13,723 nt of DNA, taken from Gammaproteobacteria bacterium (lineage in GTDB: Bacteria; Pseudomonadota; Gammaproteobacteria; GCA-001735895). Location: contig QNFD01000029.1 in NCBI GenBank assembly GCA_003645435.1, positions 1-13,723 on the forward strand, given 5' to 3'. This document shows positions 1 to 7,890 of the stretch, piece by piece. Every line of letters starts with the position of its first letter. Position 1 is the first letter of the stretch. A program made the translations under genes and the position numbers. The notes under the pieces are model-generated. The model was not told the DNA's origin and searched no databases. It worked only from the letters and a program-made list of their open reading frames with translations.

Positions 1-896
1 CTATAGCCGACCGCACTCGAGATAGCCGCTATCGGCAGATGGGAATGCAATACCAGGGACTGTGCACGCTCGAGACGGCGCTGGCTGAGCACTTCCTGCG
101 GCGTCTTGCCGGTCTCTCGCCGAAACACGCGCAGTAGCTCACGCCGGCTGAGACCTACCCGGGCGGCGAGACCGGTTACCGTCATGCGCTGCTCAACACC
201 CGCTTCAAGCAGGCTCAGCGCTCGTTGTACCCGAGGTGAAAAATGATGGCTACCATCAAATGCCATCGGTGATTCGAGTTCACCTGGCATGGAATAGTCC
301 TGCAGCAGCATTTGTCGCGAAACCCGCAAGGCTAGTTCATTACCCCTGTCCTTGCGTACAATCTCGATAAACATATCCAGTGTCGCGGTGCCACCGGAAC
401 AGGTCATACGATTTCGATCGATCACAAAGCGTTGATAGCGTGCATGCACCCGTGGATTCATACTACAGAAGCTACTGAAATCTTCCCAGTGCACGGTAGC
501 CGCGTAACCGTCGAGCAGATCCGACTGCGCGAGCAAAAAGGCGCCGTTGGTGATGCCGCCGATAATTCGTTCAGCCTTAGCCTGCCGATACAGCCATTTC
601 AACAGTTTGGGAGCATGGATATTGGATGGCTTGAATCCGGCCACGACGAGTGAAACATCCGAAGCCGCCGCCGCATTGATGCTGCTGTTGGGGTGTAACC
701 AGAGACCGTTGCTATCCTGGATCGGCGCATCCTGTTCGCATAGAAACGACCAGCTATAAATGGGTGTCTTGCTGAAGCGGTTTGCGTGGCGTAATACCTC
801 CAGTCCGGCGGCTATGCCGAAAATCGGAAACCCCGGGCACAGGCAAAAAGTAAAGTGCCGAAGCTGTGAACTGGTAGCTGTAATAACTGTGCCCAA
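1..896 (-). CDS. GlxA-type AraC-family transcriptional regulator (3' end cut by window edge)
   Basis: Reading the minus strand gives about 298 codons without a stop, running off the left edge. The N-terminal part is a DJ-1/PfpI (GATase-1-like) domain: it opens with LRHFTFCLCPGFPIFGIAAG and contains the motif GGITNGAFLLAQSDLLDG followed by HWED. The C-terminal part is an AraC-type double helix-turn-helix (SPRVQRALSLLE, then VGLSRRELLRVFRETGKTPQ and the start of the second helix pair). Members of this family with this layout (GbdR, CdhR, SouR) sense betaine-type compounds. The 'nucleophile elbow' position often occupied by Cys (CTGAF) is Asn here (TNGAF), which agrees with a sensing, non-enzymatic domain. 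I chose the TTG at 896 as start because an in-frame TAA lies directly before it and no ATG or GTG lies close downstream; no good ribosome binding site precedes it, so the start is uncertain. It is divergent from the methyltransferase at 1003 and probably regulates it. Confidence 0.85.
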   Translation of the reverse strand, partial: MGTVITATSSQLRHFTFCLCPGFPIFGIAAGLEVLRHANRFSKTPIYSWSFLCEQDAPIQDSNGLWLHPNSSINAAAASDVSLVVAGFKPSNIHAPKLLKWLYRQAKAERIIGGITNGAFLLAQSDLLDGYAATVHWEDFSSFCSMNPRVHARYQRFVIDRNRMTCSGGTATLDMFIEIVRKDRGNELALRVSRQMLLQDYSMPGELESPMAFDGSHHFSPRVQRALSLLEAGVEQRMTVTGLAARVGLSRRELLRVFRRETGKTPQEVLSQRRLERAQSLVLHSHLPIAAISSAVGY

Positions 897-1002
897 TTAT
901 GATAAATAATGTCTCAATAGTAAAAGATATACGATTAACTTTCACCAATAATTAGCGGTTGTATTCGTTACAATTTCCATCTCGTCAATTCAGGAGTTTT
1001 CC
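897..1002. promoter_or_regulatory. Divergent intergenic region between glxA-type regulator and MttB homologue
   Basis: This AT-rich stretch of 106 bp should hold the promoters of both divergent genes and any operator for the AraC-type regulator. An AGGAG at 991-995 is a good ribosome binding site for the ATG at 1003. I see no convincing -35/-10 pair on either strand. A small inverted repeat TTGTA-N5-TACAA lies at 959-973, too short to call an operator by itself. Confidence 0.4.
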
Positions 1003-2553
1003 ATGGCACGTACCAACCGCAGGCGTGGTCGCAAAACAGTCCCCGAGAAAGTAGTCGCAATACGTCAGCTCGAGCGAAAACAGTTGCGCAATCGATTTGC
1101 CCCGATCGAAGCGCTTGACGAGGAGCAGCTCGAGTTCATCCACAATATTTCTTTACGCATCGTCGAAGAAGAGGGTATCGAGGTGATGGGCGACCAGGCC
1201 CTGGCATTATTCAGGAAAGCGGGTGCATCGGTCGATGATAATGGCGTGGTGCGCATAGACCGGGACCAGCTACTCGAAATCGTCGCACAGGCGCCGGAAA
1301 CCTTTACCCTGACCCCGCGTAACTCGGAACAGGCGATCGAGGTTGGCGGCAATGTGATCAATTTCGGGATGGTATCGGGCACGCCTAATGTACACGACAA
1401 TATCAATGGGCGCCGGGCGGGTAATCTCGAAGACTACAAGAAGCTGATTAGCTTTGGACAGTATTTTAACGTGCTGACTTTCTTTGGTAATCAGGCTACC
1501 GCGCCTACCGATATGCCTGCCAATTCACGCCACCTGGATACGACTTTCATCAGTTTAACCTTGTCCGACAAGGTATTTATGGCGACGGCCATTGGTGCCG
1601 GGCGGGCACGCGACGCGATAGAAATGTCAGCCATAGCACGCGGGTTGAGTATGCAAGAAATGAAATCTAACCCCAGCGTGATGACCAATATAAATGTTAA
1701 TTCGCCACGCAAACTGGACGATGCGATGGCTTACGGCGCCATGCAAATGGCCATGTTTGGACAGCCGGTAACGGTGACGCCTTTTACCCTGATGGGTGCG
1801 ATGACGCCATCAACCATGGCGGGTGCCCTGGCGCAACAAAATGCCGAGGCCTTGCTTGGTATCGCGCTATTGCAGCTCACTCGCCCCGGTACCCCGGTGG
1901 TCTACGGTGGTTTCACTTCCAACGTCGATATGCGCTCCGGCTCGCCGGCATTTGGTACGCCGGAGAATAGCCTGGCCAATATCGCCGGCGGCCAGTTAGC
2001 CAGGCGCTACAAATTACCCTATCGATCGAGTGCCTGTAATGCGTCAAACGCGGTCGATGCGCAGGCGACCTACGAAACCCAGATGGCGCTATGGGGCGCA
2101 GTCATGGGTCACGCCAATTTAATCTATCACTCTGCCGGCTGGTTAGAAGGCGGACTGGTAGCGTCCTTCGAAAAACTCATCATCGATTGTGAAATGCTGC
2201 AACACATGAGCGCAATGCTGCAGCCGCTTAAGATCGATCTCGTCGAAACGGGTTTCGAGGCAATGCAGGAAGTCGGACCCGGCGGGCACTTTTTTGGATG
2301 TGCGCATACCATGGAGCGTTATAAGGATGCGTTCTACGCACCCTTCCTGAGTGACTGGCAAAATAGTGAAAGCTGGGTGCTCGCAGGTGCGAAGGACGCA
2401 ACGACAAGAGCGACTGAAATCTGGCCGAAGATACTGGCCGAGTTCGAACCGCCGCCAACAGATCCAGCTATAGAGGAGGAACTGCAGGCCTATATGGCCA
2501 AGCGCAAAGAGGAACTCGGTGGCGAGGAGCCAATGCTAGAGCCAACCGAGTAA
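1003..2553 (+). CDS. MttB-superfamily (trimethylamine methyltransferase family) protein, non-pyrrolysine
   Basis: The 516-aa product matches the length and style of the MttB superfamily, TIM-barrel enzymes that transfer a methyl group from an amine or quaternary amine to a corrinoid protein. Recognisable stretches are the N-terminal helical part (ALDEEQLEFIHNISLRIVEEEGIEV, residues 37-61, quoted in two parts as ALDEEQLEF and IHNISLRIVEEEGIEV), the central TPFTLMGAMTPSTMAGALAQ (259-278), GTPVVYGGFTSNVDMRSGSP (296-315), and VDAQATYETQ followed by the GAGWLEGGL-like SAGWLEGGL (377-385). The reading frame has no internal TAG, so the pyrrolysine of true trimethylamine methyltransferases is absent; such homologues include the glycine betaine methyltransferase MtgB and enzymes for proline betaine and carnitine. 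The first 30 residues are rich in Arg and Lys. An AGGAG ends 7 nt before the ATG. No corrinoid protein or MtaA/MtqA-type partner gene is present in the window. The substrate cannot be read from sequence; a betaine or DMSP-like onium compound is an inference from the neighbours. Confidence 0.85.
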   Translation: MARTNRRRGRKTVPEKVVAIRQLERKQLRNRFAPIEALDEEQLEFIHNISLRIVEEEGIEVMGDQALALFRKAGASVDDNGVVRIDRDQLLEIVAQAPETFTLTPRNSEQAIEVGGNVINFGMVSGTPNVHDNINGRRAGNLEDYKKLISFGQYFNVLTFFGNQATAPTDMPANSRHLDTTFISLTLSDKVFMATAIGAGRARDAIEMSAIARGLSMQEMKSNPSVMTNINVNSPRKLDDAMAYGAMQMAMFGQPVTVTPFTLMGAMTPSTMAGALAQQNAEALLGIALLQLTRPGTPVVYGGFTSNVDMRSGSPAFGTPENSLANIAGGQLARRYKLPYRSSACNASNAVDAQATYETQMALWGAVMGHANLIYHSAGWLEGGLVASFEKLIIDCEMLQHMSAMLQPLKIDLVETGFEAMQEVGPGGHFFGCAHTMERYKDAFYAPFLSDWQNSESWVLAGAKDATTRATEIWPKILAEFEPPPTDPAIEEELQAYMAKRKEELGGEEPMLEPTE

Positions 2554-2563
2554 GTCATTAACC

Positions 2564-2651
2564 CCCTCTCCCCTTCGGGGAGAGGGCAGGGGTGAGGGGA
2601 AATATCTAAACTAACCCCCTCATCCCAACCTTCTCCCCCAAGGGGAGAAGG
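2564..2651. repeat. Three-hairpin REP-like element between convergent genes
   Basis: Three hairpins follow one another with only two bases between them. The first (2564-2573 with 2577-2586) is a perfect 10-bp stem with loop TTC. The second (2589-2599 with 2616-2626) is an 11-bp stem with one G-T pair. The third (2629-2638 with 2642-2651) is a perfect 10-bp stem with loop CAA. The sequence is of the CCCTCTCCC...GGGAGAGGG type that is dispersed between genes in many proteobacteria. It lies between the convergent MttB-like and dddP genes and may stop transcription from both sides, but no T-run follows the stems in either direction, so it is better called REP-like than an intrinsic terminator. 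Confidence 0.75.
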
Positions 2652-2665
2652 GGTAAAAACCAAAC

Positions 2666-4009
2666 CTAGCCCAGCAACTTCTCCTCAAATGGATACTGCG
2701 ACATTACCTCATATCCATCCTCGGTAATAACCACCTGGTCCTCTAGCTTTACCCCGTTTTTACCGCCAACAGCGCCAATATACGCTTCGACACAAAACAC
2801 CATGCCGGCTTCTACAATACCATCGTAGCCGTAAGCTTTAAGGTCCTCGGGATAGTAAATCGCTGGATACTCATCACACAAGCCGACTCCGTGCATCATC
2901 ACCCCGTAGCGTTGCTCGCGGTATTCTTCCGGCAGGCGGAGGCCCTTCTCGGTAAGTTCGCGGAAGCTAACGCCGGGCTTGAGCAATTCCCGGTTGGTCA
3001 TGATGTGCTCATAGGCGACCTGGTAAAGCTTCTTCTGATCGGCACTCGGTTCGCCATCGCCACAGAGCCAGGTGCGGGAGATATCGCAGCACATGCCGTA
3101 GGGGCCGATTAAATCGGTATCCAGTGCCAGCAATTCACCATCACTAATTACGCGGGGACCGGCTTCCTGAAACCAGGGGTTGGTTCGTGGGCCTGAAGAA
3201 CAGATTCGGGTTTCGATCCATTCACCGCCCCTGCGAATATTTTCGGCGTGTAACACTGCCCAGACATCGGCTTCACTCTGCCCGGCATAAAGTGAATTTT
3301 GCATAATCTGCATCGAGGCTTCGCAGGATGCAGTCGCACAATACAGCGCCTTGATTTCGTCGGGTCCTTTAACAACGCGGGCGATTTCGGTCACTTCCTG
3401 TCCATCGAAAACTTCCACACCGAGTGTCTCGAGTGCGCGTAGCCCGGATATCTCGATTTTATCAATCGCAAGACGCCGGTTACTACCAGTGTGCTCACGC
3501 ATTATCTGATCGACGGCCTTGGCAAAAAGTTTCGCGTGTTCATCACTGCGATCAGCCGTTAGAAAATAGAAAAAGCCAGCTCCGGTGCGCAGCTCTTTGA
3601 CCAGTGGCAGATGTGCCGACAGGTGGTCACAACTGTGAAACTCCCACAACACGATGTAGCCATCGGCAGAAACAAAGCAGGCTCGCGCCGGGTTATGCGC
3701 GGTCCAGAGCTGCATGTTGCACGAGTCGGTTGCATAACGGATGTTGAGCGGATCGAACAACAGGATTCCGCCGTAATCACGCTTGCGCAGTTCTGCACAG
3801 AGTCGTTCGAGTCGAAATTCTCGCATGCTGTCGAGCTGTGGTATGTCGAGCCCGAGTGCCTGCCATTCGCTAAAAGCCAGCGCCGTGGGGCCGATTTCAA
3901 CGCGGTCATTGTCATTCGGTGAGCCGTCTGGTTTTAAACCAGTAGCGCGCCTGCGCGAAGGGTCGATTTTGCGGTTTGAAGGAGTGATGGAAAAAGGTGA
4001 AGCTGACAC
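2666..4009 (-). CDS. dddP: DMSP lyase DddP (M24 peptidase-fold)
   Basis: The 447-aa product agrees with DddP, a cytoplasmic M24-fold enzyme that cleaves dimethylsulfoniopropionate (DMSP) to dimethyl sulfide and acrylate. The family signatures are plain: DRVEIGPTALAF (35-46), DPLNIRYATDSCNMQLW (86-102), HAENIRRGGEWIETR (254-268) and SGPRTNPWFQE (272-282). The putative metal ligands are D297, D299, D309, H373, E408 and E423. These sit at a constant +2 offset from the ligands I recall for Ruegeria DddP (295, 297, 307, 371, 406, 421). Y368 and D379 match the proposed catalytic Tyr366 and Asp377 by the same offset. The GTG start is the first possible one: an in-frame TAG lies two codons upstream, and AAGGGG ends 7 nt before it. 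The gene is convergent with the MttB homologue and divergent from the PLP enzyme. An M24 relative with another substrate is possible, but the intact residue set argues for true DddP. Confidence 0.83.
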   Translation of the reverse strand: MSASPFSITPSNRKIDPSRRRATGLKPDGSPNDNDRVEIGPTALAFSEWQALGLDIPQLDSMREFRLERLCAELRKRDYGGILLFDPLNIRYATDSCNMQLWTAHNPARACFVSADGYIVLWEFHSCDHLSAHLPLVKELRTGAGFFYFLTADRSDEHAKLFAKAVDQIMREHTGSNRRLAIDKIEISGLRALETLGVEVFDGQEVTEIARVVKGPDEIKALYCATASCEASMQIMQNSLYAGQSEADVWAVLHAENIRRGGEWIETRICSSGPRTNPWFQEAGPRVISDGELLALDTDLIGPYGMCCDISRTWLCGDGEPSADQKKLYQVAYEHIMTNRELLKPGVSFRELTEKGLRLPEEYREQRYGVMMHGVGLCDEYPAIYYPEDLKAYGYDGIVEAGMVFCVEAYIGAVGGKNGVKLEDQVVITEDGYEVMSQYPFEEKLLG

Positions 4010-4211
4010 TGACTAACCCCTTACTATCTATTAAAATTATCGCTGCAGCATACGACATTAAAGTCTAAAAGATAAGCACCAAATTGATGATTTTTGTAAA
4101 CAGGAAAAAATGAATTTCTGGCGTATTCGATGCGCTGGTGAATCTAGTCTAGTATCATGGCCTGGGTTCGATAAATTTATTGTTATGGGTAACAGGAAGA
4201 GGCAATAATCG
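4010..4211. promoter_or_regulatory. Divergent intergenic region between dddP and PLP-enzyme gene
   Basis: These 202 bp separate two divergent genes and should hold both promoters. The AAGGGG for dddP (read on the minus strand at 4018-4023) and a purine-rich GGAAGAGG before the ATG at 4212 are visible. I found no clear sigma-70 pair, no T-run terminator and no small gene. Confidence 0.4.
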
Positions 4212-5360
4212 ATGAAAAAAGAAAACTCTTTATCTATGGAATCAATAGTCGCACAGGCCTGCCATTATATTGATGCGGCAACGGGTGGTCTTTCGGTTCC
4301 AATCCAGACCTCAACCACCTACGCCCGTGATGAAAATTATGAGTTGATGGGCGACTATAGCTATAGCCGGCATCATAATCCTACCTACGATATAGTAGAG
4401 CAGGTCGCAGCCACCCTCGACGGCGGCGCCGAGGCAAAAGTTTTCGCCTCGGGCATGGCGGCAGTGGCCGCGGTTTTCGAAACCGTGAATACAGGCGAAC
4501 ATATTGTCGCACCCAACATTATGTACCACGGTGCGCAGGACTGGTTACGCCGGATTTCGGCGCGCCGAGGAATTGGCCTGACCCTGTTTGATGCGCATGA
4601 TATCGATGATCTGAAGCACGCAATTAAACCCGGCATTACCTCGCTAGTCTGGATCGAATCACCGGTTAATCCCACCTGGGATGTGATCGACATAGGCGTA
4701 GTCGCCGAGATTACGCATTATCATGAAGCCACGCTAGTGGTCGATTCCACGGTGGCGCCACCGGTTACCACGCGCGCCCTGGATCACGGCGCAGATATTG
4801 TTTTCCACTCGGCCACCAAATACCTCAACGGTCATAGTGATGTAATCGCAGGCCTGCTTGTGACACGGGAATGCAATGAACGCTGGGAAGATATTAAACT
4901 TGTACGCAATTTGATGGGCGGTGTGCTCGGCCCATTTGAAGCCTGGTTATTGTTACGCGGCATGCGTACGCTGTTTCTGCGTTTCGAGAGAGCGTCGCAG
5001 AATGCACTTAAAATTGCGCTTCAACTTGAGAACCACCCGGCGCTCGAGAAGGTCCTCTATCCCGGGCTCGAAAGTCATCCCGGTCACGAAGTGGCCAAAC
5101 GCCAGATGGTCAACGGTTTCGGTGGCATGATGTCACTACTGGTGAAGGGTGATGCCGAGCAGGCGAAGAAAGTCGCGACTGGTACAAAGCTTTTCGTACC
5201 GGCTACCTCATTGGGCGGTGTAGAAAGTTTAATTGAACATCGAGCTTCAGTCGAAGGCCCGCATAGCGTAGTGCCTAAAAACCTGTTGCGGCTATCGGTT
5301 GGAATCGAAAATGTTGACGATTTAATTGCCGATATCGAGCAGAGTCTTGATAAAATTTAA
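4212..5360 (+). CDS. PLP-dependent trans-sulfuration enzyme (cystathionine gamma-synthase / gamma-lyase family)
   Basis: The 382-aa product has the length and motifs of the Cys/Met metabolism PLP family (fold type I). YSRHHNPT (51-58) is the usual YSR..NPT segment that binds PLP phosphate from the neighbouring subunit. FASGMAA (78-84) is the phosphate-binding loop, D178 in VVDST should bind the pyridine nitrogen, and K203 in SATKYLNGHSDV (200-211) is the Schiff-base lysine. The C-terminal ATSLGGVESLIEHRA (331-345) contains the usual SLGG.ESL segment. The region that usually reads DxYGGT is APNIMYHGAQDWLRR (100-114), which departs from standard MetB, MetC and methionine gamma-lyase, so the exact reaction is unclear: gamma-elimination or gamma-replacement on a sulfur or other gamma-substituted amino acid. 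The start is supported by GGAAGAGG about 10 nt upstream. It is divergent from dddP and ends 26 bp from the convergent MFS gene. Confidence 0.85.
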   Translation: MKKENSLSMESIVAQACHYIDAATGGLSVPIQTSTTYARDENYELMGDYSYSRHHNPTYDIVEQVAATLDGGAEAKVFASGMAAVAAVFETVNTGEHIVAPNIMYHGAQDWLRRISARRGIGLTLFDAHDIDDLKHAIKPGITSLVWIESPVNPTWDVIDIGVVAEITHYHEATLVVDSTVAPPVTTRALDHGADIVFHSATKYLNGHSDVIAGLLVTRECNERWEDIKLVRNLMGGVLGPFEAWLLLRGMRTLFLRFERASQNALKIALQLENHPALEKVLYPGLESHPGHEVAKRQMVNGFGGMMSLLVKGDAEQAKKVATGTKLFVPATSLGGVESLIEHRASVEGPHSVVPKNLLRLSVGIENVDDLIADIEQSLDKI

Positions 5361-5386
5361 CTGCTGGATTGCAATTCGTTTTAGCT

Positions 5387-6592
5387 TCACCGCGTAACAG
5401 TGGCTGCCCGCATCAGCGGATCACGGGAGTTTGGCAGAAACAGAACCGCAGTGAAGATAAGAAGCGCGGCGCCTGACAAAATCGCAAATAGCGTATCAAA
5501 CCCCCACTTTCCATGGACCCAGGCGATGAATGGCACTGCCGACGCCATCACCGAGAATGTGACGATGTACCTCAACGAGTAGGCACGGCTGCGCCATTCA
5601 CTTTTGGCAATGCGCCCCACGAGGACATCGTTGATAGGAATTTGACCAAATACCACCAGCATGAATGCTATCGCCGCATATAACGCGAACACGCCGGTTA
5701 GCTGGGTCATTATCGCAAAAAATAGTGCCTGAAGCATGGCAACGCCGAGGAACACCGAGCGAATCGAGTGATTATCAACCAGGTATCCGACCACGAGCTG
5801 GGCGAATGCGGCTAACGAGAAAACCAGGAACGAGTACCAGCCGATCAGCGTCGCCGAGTCTGCGAGGTTGACTAACCTCTCCTCGAACACTTTAGGCAAG
5901 GCAAATGTGGTGCTCTGGAAAATCAAACCACCGATCGCCGTGGTGAAAAAAATGATGGCGAATACCTGTAGCAGCTTTCTCCTTGATATTGCATCAGAGC
6001 CGGTGCCGGCAGAACTATGAGTGACAGTTGCATCGACGGGTTTTGCGGTTCGCAAAAACACCAGGTAGCCAACGCCGATCAATATCGACACCACGCCAGG
6101 TACCGCAAAAGCGGCTCGCCAGCTAGTCGAGTCAATCAGGAATCCGGTCAACAGAGCGGCGCTGGCAACGCCCATGTTTCCGAAGACACCGTTGATGGCC
6201 AGGGGCATACCGGTCTTTTCGAGTCCCTCGACGACCATCGCCAGCCCAACCGGGTGATAGATTGCAGCGAACATTCCGATAATCATCAGGCATATCGCCA
6301 TTTGACCCGGTGTGTTCGCAAACGATGAGAGCAGGGCCGCGATGCCGATGCCGAAGAAGAACACCGCCATCATACCTTCACGGCTCCAGCGGTCGGCCAG
6401 CCATCCGGCAGGGATGGCACAGACACCAAAAGCGATAAAGCTCGGCGTTGCATAGGGAATCAGCTCCGAGTAGCTGAGCCCCCATTCCCGTGTCAATCGC
6501 AGGGCCGCCGCAGTGGCAAATATCAGCAGAAAAAGGTGATCGAGAAAATGCCCGGCATTGAGAAACAGAAACCTGGTCTGACTATATTTCAC
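5387..6592 (-). CDS. MFS transporter
   Basis: The 401-aa protein is built of about 12 hydrophobic segments in two halves joined by a polar loop near residues 183-207. The major facilitator signature between segments 2 and 3 is GWLADRWSREGMM (63-75), and segment 5 carries the glycine-rich NGVFGNMGVASAALLTG (134-150). The opening GHFLDHLF (14-21) and the overall pattern resemble the FsrA/YnfM-like and sugar-phosphate-like branches of the superfamily. It sits in the inner membrane; the substrate cannot be told. The GTG start has AGGGG 6 nt before it; an ATG 8 nt upstream is out of frame and meets a stop at once. It follows the HupE-like gene by 14 nt and is the last gene of a leftward operon. 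Confidence 0.85.
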   Translation of the reverse strand: MKYSQTRFLFLNAGHFLDHLFLLIFATAAALRLTREWGLSYSELIPYATPSFIAFGVCAIPAGWLADRWSREGMMAVFFFGIGIAALLSSFANTPGQMAICLMIIGMFAAIYHPVGLAMVVEGLEKTGMPLAINGVFGNMGVASAALLTGFLIDSTSWRAAFAVPGVVSILIGVGYLVFLRTAKPVDATVTHSSAGTGSDAISRRKLLQVFAIIFFTTAIGGLIFQSTTFALPKVFEERLVNLADSATLIGWYSFLVFSLAAFAQLVVGYLVDNHSIRSVFLGVAMLQALFFAIMTQLTGVFALYAAIAFMLVVFGQIPINDVLVGRIAKSEWRSRAYSLRYIVTFSVMASAVPFIAWVHGKWGFDTLFAILSGAALLIFTAVLFLPNSRDPLMRAATVTR

Positions 6593-6606
6593 CGCATGCC
6601 CCTGTT

Positions 6607-7890
6607 TTACAGATTAGCCAGTATATTGCCTCCGCGTTCTATTACCCAGTACAAAGCGATAAGAGCGCAAACACTCGCAACAAGGTATCGGTTTATCTTT
6701 GCTGCTCTCTCACCCAGCAGTCCGACTAAATAAAACGCAAATCCTGCGAGCACTACGATCATTAGCTGGCCTAGCTCTACGCCGATATTAAATGCCACAA
6801 GGCTTTGCCAGATATTTGGTGAAGTCACCTGGAGAATATTTTGTAGCACAAACGAAAATCCGAGACCATGCAGTAAGCCAATTAATCCTGTAACGCCCAC
6901 CACCGCCCATTCGCCTTTTTTCTGTTGCAAACCCGGTACCACCGCCACTACCGCAACATAGATTATCGACAGTGCGATGCCGGTCTCAACGGCCGGCACA
7001 AACCAGGCGCCACCAGGTACAAAGCCAAAGAAGCCGAGAGACAGGGTAATGCTATGGCCGATGGTAAACCCGGTCACGCGCCAGAGTAATGGTTTGAGGT
7101 GCATGGCGCCAAGTACCAGGCAGATTACAAACAGAACGTGATCAAGGCCTTCGAGGATATGGATCACCCCTTCCTTGATGAACGTCACTACCGCATCTAA
7201 AACTGAACGGGTAACCACGACAGGCTCGTGTAATAAACCGCGAGCACGAAAAACCTGTACCCCGCTGGGGCTGTAATCCAGTACCAGGTTAGCGGTCTCA
7301 TCCTGATCCGGCAGGCCGGGATTTAAATTGCTTGAGAGTGCATATTGATACACTGCACCATCGGTGGTGTATCGCAACAACACATCGACCGTGGTGTCAC
7401 CCACGTAGATACCTTGCTCGAACTCATCGAATGATTGTATTCCCTGGAAGGCCTGCCTGGCGTCATCTAGCGTGGCAAAATCCGGTTGGGTGCCATTCCG
7501 GTAAATATTGATGCGCTCAACCGTTGCTTTAACGATTTTTCCATCAATAGAGAGATCAATACCCTGCCTGGCAAGCAAAGCCAGGCCATCGGTAGATTGT
7601 CTTAGCTGAGCTACATCGACAGTGTGAACCAGCTTACCTTGCTCGAGCCGATTGCCGGTATAGGGAGCGGGTGCCGGCAACCCATCTTCATTAATCTTAC
7701 CGAGTAGATGCGCCACCAGGTAGGGCATCGGCAAACGCATGTAAACATTCAGGCCATCTGCCAAATGCTCGACATGTAAAATCCGCACGTTTAAATTCAG
7801 CTTGAAGTGTGCCGATGCGGTTGTTACGCAAAGCAGAGACAGGACAACAATTAAAAATGGCCGAACGATGTTGCGAGACAGTGGAAACAC
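6607..7890 (-). CDS. HupE/UreJ_2-like membrane protein
   Basis: The 427-aa protein has a signal peptide ending near ASA (residue 27), an extracytoplasmic domain up to about residue 225, and a C-terminal block of about six or seven membrane segments. The membrane block carries the motifs of the HupE/UreJ_2 family: EGLDHVLFV (247-255), FTIGHSITLSLG (275-286), LLHGLGFSF (339-347) and FNIGVELGQ (367-375). HupE and UreJ relatives are linked to nickel or cobalt uptake, but the long N-terminal domain forms belong to a less understood branch, so metal transport is only a possibility. The GTG start overlaps the stop of the upstream gene by one base (TAGTG, 7888-7892), a sign of translational coupling with the exported 546-aa protein. 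No hydrogenase or urease gene is nearby. Confidence 0.8.
   Translation of the reverse strand: MFPLSRNIVRPFLIVVLSLLCVTTASAHFKLNLNVRILHVEHLADGLNVYMRLPMPYLVAHLLGKINEDGLPAPAPYTGNRLEQGKLVHTVDVAQLRQSTDGLALLARQGIDLSIDGKIVKATVERINIYRNGTQPDFATLDDARQAFQGIQSFDEFEQGIYVGDTTVDVLLRYTTDGAVYQYALSSNLNPGLPDQDETANLVLDYSPSGVQVFRARGLLHEPVVVTRSVLDAVVTFIKEGVIHILEGLDHVLFVICLVLGAMHLKPLLWRVTGFTIGHSITLSLGFFGFVPGGAWFVPAVETGIALSIIYVAVVAVVPGLQQKKGEWAVVGVTGLIGLLHGLGFSFVLQNILQVTSPNIWQSLVAFNIGVELGQLMIVVLAGFAFYLVGLLGERAAKINRYLVASVCALIALYWVIERGGNILANL

Noticed and set aside
754..948. Minus-strand reading frame opening at 948 as N-terminus of the GlxA-type regulator
   Set aside because: Its residues after about 890 do not match the DJ-1-like domain; the neighbouring frame from 896 does, and continues without break to the window edge.
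959..973. TTGTA-N5-TACAA as operator for the AraC-type regulator
   Set aside because: Only 5-bp arms in AT-rich DNA, and AraC-type sites are usually direct repeats.
2554..2665. Ordinary intrinsic terminator
   Set aside because: Stems are strong, but no T-run follows in either direction; REP-like repeat fits better.
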